DNA of 9,357 nucleotides, taken from NCBI GenBank assembly GCA_019348515.1, contig JAHWJF010000007.1, forward strand, positions 4,663 to 14,019. The letters run 5' to 3'. Position numbers and translations under genes: made by a program. The first letter of the stretch is position 1, and every line of letters starts with the position of its first letter. Below, one piece after another: positions 5,960-9,357 of this stretch. The notes beneath the pieces were generated by a model that made no database searches, was not told where the DNA came from, and was given only the letters and a program-made list of their open reading frames with translations. Source of the stretch: Chloroflexota bacterium. Its GTDB lineage: Bacteria > Chloroflexota > Chloroflexia > Thermomicrobiales > UBA6265.

Positions 5960-6330
5960 AGAAAGTCCTCGTCGTGGACGATGAACCGGTCATCCGAGCC
6001 GTCGTGCGTGACGTTCTACGCGAGGAAGGGTACGCGGTCGTCGAGGCTCCGGATGGCCGCACCATGCTGGAGATCCTGGCGCGGGAGTGCCCGGACCTGG
6101 TGTTGATGGATGTGATGATGCCAGGCCTCGATGGGCGGGAGGTCTTCCGCGTCTTGCGCTCGCGGGAGGACTTGCCAGAGATTCCCGTCGTGATGATGAG
6201 CGCCGCCGCCACGGCAGACCGGTTGGATCCCTCCATCGCCGCCTTCCTGCCCAAGCCCTTTGACCTCGATCAACTCATGGAGACGGTGGCGGATTTGATC
6301 GGTCATCCCAACCCCGACGGCGACCGGTAA
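5956..6330 (+). CDS. Stand-alone CheY-like response regulator receiver
   Basis: This 124-residue protein is a complete receiver domain with no output domain. The acidic pair is D8-D9, the phospho-acceptor is D52 in DLVLMDVMMPGLDG, the switch residue is S82 in VVMMSAA, and the conserved Lys is K100 in LPKPF. The start is GTG, overlapping the KaiC-like stop (GTGA), with GGAG about 10 nt upstream. The two proteins are therefore made from one transcript by translational coupling and probably work together. No histidine kinase lies in the window, so the phosphodonor must be encoded elsewhere, or the receiver may be a partner of the KaiC-like protein. The remaining C-terminal stretch (IGHPNPDGDR) is just a tail. 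Confidence 0.93.
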   Translation: MKKVLVVDDEPVIRAVVRDVLREEGYAVVEAPDGRTMLEILARECPDLVLMDVMMPGLDGREVFRVLRSREDLPEIPVVMMSAAATADRLDPSIAAFLPKPFDLDQLMETVADLIGHPNPDGDR

Positions 6331-6435
6331 AGCGCTGTACCAATGCCTTGGCGCGGCATCACCCGCTGCCGAGACGCCGAACGCTTCAGCGAATGCCGCC
6401 GAAATCGATTACCGAACCGGCGCATCAATTCCGAT
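6331..6435. other. Convergent intergenic gap
   Basis: About 105 nt lie between the receiver gene stop and the amine oxidase stop. An interrupted stem-loop can be drawn at 6350-6378 (GGCG-GGCA, loop TCACCCGC, TGCC-GAGA-CGCC). There is no T-tract on either side, so a factor-independent terminator is not supported. Confidence 0.3.
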
Positions 6436-7944
6436 CTAGCGCAATTGGCTGCTTTCCGCCGGCGCCGCGGAGTCGATCTGGCGGGCCGCTCGCAGACCCG
6501 ACTCGATCGCTCCTTCCACCCAACCACTCTTCATGGTCGTGAAATCTCCGGCGAAGTGCAGGCGGTCCTCGGGCCTGGTCCACTCCTCGATCATCCAGCC
6601 ACCACCCACCGGCGGTCCACCGAACGAAGCGCGGATCCACGGTTGCTCCGGCCAGGCGAAAACCTGGGTGCCGATTACCTCGTCGAAGAGATCGGGCATA
6701 TCGGCTCGGAACGCGGTCACGACTTCTGCGGCTCGACTCGCTCTTGGGCGGGCGAGCACAGCCTCAGCATGTGCGTCGTTGAGATAGAAGAACGCATTAC
6801 CATGTCCGCCCGGCTCGTTGCCCGTGATGTCGATGACCCGTTCCCACGAACGATCGCCACCGGCCATTGGCCAGCCGTGGACCCCCTGTGCTATCCACGA
6901 CGGGGTTCTAGTCTGTACGATGACCTTGACCGTGTTGCCCCACTCCATCTCATGAAACATTCGGTGCTTTCCATCCGACCAGCGGGGACGGACGTCGACC
7001 TCCTTCAGCACGGTAAACGGGATGGTCGAGATCACGGCGTCGCCGGCGAACTCGCGGCCGCGCTCCACCATGACCCGCACCCGCGAGCCTGTTTGGTCAA
7101 TGGCCTCGACGGGCGCGTTGATGACGATCCGTTCGCCGAGAATGGAGGCAATCGCCTGGGGCAAGAGATCATTGCCACCCCGGACGCGAAAGAGATTCTG
7201 ATCACCAAAGTGATAGGCCAAATCCGGCATCGAGCCGAGCGCCGGCGAGCGGCTGGTGAACGTCCCACCATGCGCGTCGAGCAGCGCTAGGAACGCCTCC
7301 GATCCTCCCGCGTCTTTGACCAGATCGCGGAGGGTGAGCTGGTCCAGGCGGCGTAATGTGGCGGCATCCGGCCAGCCCGGATCGAGGACGGTTTCTGTAT
7401 CCAGGCCACTCATGTACAAGTACCGGTTCAGGTTGGACGACACGCTAACACCCCGCTCCGCACCGGCCAGGTCCCACGGCCAAGCGGCAAGATCGGCTGC
7501 GTCGGCGGTCTTGCCGTCGATAAGGTAACGCGGCAATCCGTCGTTCAAGCTGATGACTGGCAAGTCGAATCGGCGAAGGTACTCCAGGACGAGGGGCATG
7601 TTCGACCGAAAATGCCCACCCCCGGCCTCCGTAAACTGCCCGCCCGCGAGCGCAACGGAGATCAGCCGCCCACCGACTCGGTTCTGGTACTCGATCACCG
7701 TAACGTCGTGGCCCCGGCGGTGAAGTGAAAGTGCCGCCGTCAGCCCCGCCATACCCGCCCCGAGCACCAGGATCTTTTTCGGCGCCGTGGCGAGGTCGGC
7801 CGGCCCGGACTGAGCCCGGCCACTTGCCGGCAGCGTCACGGAGGCCATGAGGCTGCCTACCGCGCCGGCAAGAAAATGGCGGCGGGTCAACCCGGCACCT
7901 GACGATTCTCGGGAATGCTTCACAGGCTCACGCTCAATTGTCAC
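6436..7944 (-). CDS. Tat-exported FAD-dependent amine oxidase (monoamine/L-amino-acid oxidase family)
   Basis: The product is a flavin amine oxidase that would oxidise an amine or amino acid to an imine, releasing ammonia and H2O2, outside the cytoplasm. From the GTG at 7944 (502 aa) the order is: a twin-arginine signal TRRHFLAGAVGSLMAS (R21-R22) with a likely cleavage after SGRA; the FAD Rossmann motif GAGMAG at 62-67 with the ribose-binding Glu85 in VTVIE; RVGGRL at 89-94; and the C-terminal FAD motif HFAGDFTTMKSGWVEGAIESG from about 463. No Cys is near that last motif, so the flavin is probably not covalently bound. The start is uncertain: ATGs at 8010, 7986 and 8133 are in frame. I preferred GTG 7944 because GGGAG lies 9 nt upstream and the n-region is a normal length. 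It is divergent from the TorT-like gene and convergent with the receiver gene. Substrate unknown. Confidence 0.9.
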   Translation of the reverse strand: MTIEREPVKHSRESSGAGLTRRHFLAGAVGSLMASVTLPASGRAQSGPADLATAPKKILVLGAGMAGLTAALSLHRRGHDVTVIEYQNRVGGRLISVALAGGQFTEAGGGHFRSNMPLVLEYLRRFDLPVISLNDGLPRYLIDGKTADAADLAAWPWDLAGAERGVSVSSNLNRYLYMSGLDTETVLDPGWPDAATLRRLDQLTLRDLVKDAGGSEAFLALLDAHGGTFTSRSPALGSMPDLAYHFGDQNLFRVRGGNDLLPQAIASILGERIVINAPVEAIDQTGSRVRVMVERGREFAGDAVISTIPFTVLKEVDVRPRWSDGKHRMFHEMEWGNTVKVIVQTRTPSWIAQGVHGWPMAGGDRSWERVIDITGNEPGGHGNAFFYLNDAHAEAVLARPRASRAAEVVTAFRADMPDLFDEVIGTQVFAWPEQPWIRASFGGPPVGGGWMIEEWTRPEDRLHFAGDFTTMKSGWVEGAIESGLRAARQIDSAAPAESSQLR

Positions 7945-8125
7945 CCGCGTCCGCTCCCGCGTGCACCGATCATCGTCCGTGGGCATGCTGACGGTATCCG
8001 AGGCGTCCATCACGGCTTTGCCTGGCAAAGCTGATCGAGTCCGGCGACCACGACGAAGCTTGTCCGACGTGCGCCAAGCGTTCCATTGGTCAACCGGAAA
8101 CCCGGCAGGATTGTCCCATACCCGT

Positions 8126-8152
8126 TGCCGCATGCATGGGAAGCATGCGGCA
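8126..8152. repeat. Perfect 10-bp inverted repeat, candidate operator
   Basis: TGCCGCATGC at 8126-8135 and GCATGCGGCA at 8143-8152 are exact reverse complements around a 7-nt centre (ATGGGAA). It lies 11 nt upstream of the -35 box of the TorT-like gene and upstream of the divergent amine oxidase, so it is well placed for a dimeric regulator acting on both. It is not followed by a T-tract, so a terminator is unlikely. Confidence 0.6.
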
Positions 8153-8163
8153 GGCGATCCATC

Positions 8164-8192
8164 TTGACAGGCGTGAGCATCGCGCCGATGAT
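8164..8192 (+). promoter_or_regulatory. Sigma-70-type promoter of the TorT-like gene
   Basis: A perfect TTGACA at 8164-8169 is followed after 17 nt by GATGAT at 8187-8192 (4/6 match to TATAAT). Transcription would start near 8199, leaving a leader of about 50 nt to the ATG at 8249. Confidence 0.6.
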
Positions 8193-8236
8193 CTCAACGC
8201 TAAACATGAAACGGTAGTCACGGGTCCGAGACACAC

Positions 8237-8243
8237 GGGAGGA
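8237..8243 (+). promoter_or_regulatory. Ribosome binding site of the TorT-like gene
   Basis: GGGAGGA ends 5 nt before the ATG at 8249. This is near-consensus spacing and strength, and it fixes the start. Confidence 0.7.
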
Positions 8244-8248
8244 ACCCT

Positions 8249-9357
8249 ATGTCTAATCGATCGCGCTGGCAGCGCATTGGCGGGTTGGCACTGGCGGCAG
8301 CGCTGGGCGCCGGCACACTGCTCGGCAGTGCTGGGAGCATCGGGTTCGCGCAGGAGGCCACGCCTCAGACCGGCTCCGCCGAAAACCTGGCGACGGAGAA
8401 CTGGACCTGGCCGGTCGAATGGGTCGTCAATGAAGAGAAGCAGCCGGCCATGTACGAACCAATCGACCCGGAGTCGATCACCGAGGCATGGAACATCTGC
8501 GTGTCGTTCCCGCACCTGAAAGACCCCTACTGGCTCGGCGCCAACTACGGCATCGCCGAGGAGATCCGGCGCGACGGAGCCACCATGCTGCTGCTCGAGG
8601 CCGGTGGGTACACGGAGCTCGACACGCAGCTCAGCCAGATGGATGACTGCGTGGCGCAGGGCGCCGACGCCATCATCCTGGGGGCGATCAGCGCCGATGG
8701 CGTCAACGCCAAGGTCGAGGAGATCGTCGCCAGCGGCATCCCGGTCATCGACTTCGTCAACGGGGTCAATTCTCCGGAAGTCTCAGCGCACGCGCTGGTC
8801 AGCTTCTATGACATGGGACACGTGACCGGCACCTATATGAAAGAGAACCTGGTTACCGGCGATGAACCGGTCCAGGTTGCCTTCTTCCCCGGCCCACAGG
8901 GCGCCGGCTGGACTGATACGGCGTACCAGGGTTTCCTTGACGCCACCGAAGGGACCAACATCGAGGTCGTCTCGACCAAGTGGGGCGACACCGGACGCGA
9001 TATCCAGCTCGCGCTGATCGAGGATGAGCTGCAGGCGAACCCCGACATTGACTACATTGTCGGCAATGCCCAGGCTGCCGTTTCCGGCGTCCAGGCAGTG
9101 CGCGAGGCCGGTCTCGAGGACTCCGTCAAGATCCTAGCCTTCCATCAGAATCCGCCTGTCTACGACGGGCTTGCCGCCGGCGACCTGACCGGTTCGGCGA
9201 ACGACCACACCGTCATTCAGGGCCGCATGGCGGTGGACATGGCCATCCGCTTGCTCGAAGGCCAGACACTCGAGCCCAGCAATCGGGCCGGCCCGGTAAT
9301 CACCATGATGACCCCGGACAACCTCGAGACGGAGTTCGTTTGGGAGTCGACCTTCGC
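8249..9357 (+). CDS. TorT-like (TMAO-binding type) extracytoplasmic binding protein, 3'-truncated by the window edge
   Basis: This is a periplasmic-binding-protein fold (type 1, sugar/RbsB-like) secreted protein; 369 codons are visible. It has a Sec signal peptide: Arg-rich n-region, hydrophobic GGLALAAALGAGTLLGSAG, likely cleavage after Ala34 (GFA/QE); no lipobox. The mature part closely follows E. coli TorT as I remember it: ICVSFPHLKDPYWLGANYG (83-101), EAGGYTELDTQLSQMDDC (117-134), GADAIILG, FYDMGHVTGTYM, VAFFPGPQGAGWTD, NPDIDYIVGNAQAA and QGRMAVDMAI. Both Cys of the TorT-type pair (C84 and C134) are present. TorT senses TMAO together with the TorS kinase; no TorS is in the window, and an ABC transporter could lie just downstream. 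It is divergent from an exported amine oxidase, which fits use of methylated or other small amines. Related ligands cannot be excluded. Confidence 0.9.
   Translation, partial: MSNRSRWQRIGGLALAAALGAGTLLGSAGSIGFAQEATPQTGSAENLATENWTWPVEWVVNEEKQPAMYEPIDPESITEAWNICVSFPHLKDPYWLGANYGIAEEIRRDGATMLLLEAGGYTELDTQLSQMDDCVAQGADAIILGAISADGVNAKVEEIVASGIPVIDFVNGVNSPEVSAHALVSFYDMGHVTGTYMKENLVTGDEPVQVAFFPGPQGAGWTDTAYQGFLDATEGTNIEVVSTKWGDTGRDIQLALIEDELQANPDIDYIVGNAQAAVSGVQAVREAGLEDSVKILAFHQNPPVYDGLAAGDLTGSANDHTVIQGRMAVDMAIRLLEGQTLEPSNRAGPVITMMTPDNLETEFVWESTF

Larger units (their letters stand above)
7945..8248. other. Divergent control region between the amine oxidase and the TorT-like gene
   Basis: About 300 nt separate the chosen amine oxidase start from the binding-protein start. 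It contains the alternative amine oxidase ATGs (7986, 8010, 8133), a perfect inverted repeat at 8126-8152, a sigma-70-like promoter at 8164-8192 reading right and the Shine-Dalgarno at 8237-8243. A leftward promoter is not clear; TTGACC on the minus strand near 8090 has no good -10. No additional gene is evident here. Confidence 0.5.

Noticed and set aside
4469..6330. A canonical circadian kaiABC-type clock
   Set aside because: No kaiA or kaiB is present and the phosphosite pair and catalytic glutamates differ from the clock protein.
6350..6378. Stem-loop as a bidirectional terminator between convergent genes
   Set aside because: The stem is interrupted and has no T-tract on either strand, so it is not convincing.
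7945..8133. Longer amine oxidase from the ATG at 8133
   Set aside because: This would put 83 charged residues before the twin-arginine motif and run through the inverted repeat arm; a shorter start fits a Tat signal better. The ATGs at 8010 and 7986 remain possible.

Overview
The window is high-GC bacterial DNA with no RNA genes, CRISPR arrays or mobile elements that I can see. It uses GTG and TTG starts freely. The extracellular binding protein has an N-terminus (…FAQEATPQ) of a style I associate with Thermomicrobia (Chloroflexota, Sphaerobacter-like). That placement is an inference from style and gene content, not a match to any database.

Region 1 (about 1-4187, all minus strand) is one operon, read right to left. 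It encodes an AHS1/KipI-type carboxyltransferase half, an AHS2/KipA-type half, a LamB/YcsF (PxpA-like) amidohydrolase, a 71-residue biotin carboxyl carrier protein and a biotin carboxylase that runs off the left edge. The two carboxyltransferase halves carry motifs of urea carboxylase/urea amidolyase rather than of the classical KipI/KipA (PxpB/PxpC) pair. Together the genes look like a urea carboxylase taken apart into separate polypeptides and combined with a 5-oxoprolinase-type ring-opening or amide-hydrolysing subunit. The likely chemistry is ATP- and biotin-dependent activation of an amide, lactam or ureide followed by hydrolysis. The substrate cannot be read from the sequence.

Region 2 (4188-4468) is the divergent intergenic region. 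It has a plausible promoter for the minus operon. Region 3 (4469-6330, plus strand) is a two-gene signalling unit: a double-domain KaiC-like RecA-fold ATPase that overlaps by 4 nt a stand-alone CheY-like receiver. No histidine kinase is present.

Region 4 (6331-6435) is a short convergent gap with no convincing terminator. Region 5 (6436-7944, minus) is a Tat-exported FAD-dependent amine oxidase. Region 6 (7945-8248) is a divergent control region with a perfect 10-bp inverted repeat immediately upstream of a good sigma-70-type promoter. Region 7 (8249 to the right edge, plus) is a secreted TorT-like (TMAO-binding type) periplasmic binding protein, truncated by the window.

Taken together the window suggests uptake and breakdown of small nitrogen compounds: amide/lactam/urea-like substrates on the left, methylamine-type substrates on the right. 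A KaiC-like signalling pair sits between them. The functional link across the three blocks is only circumstantial.
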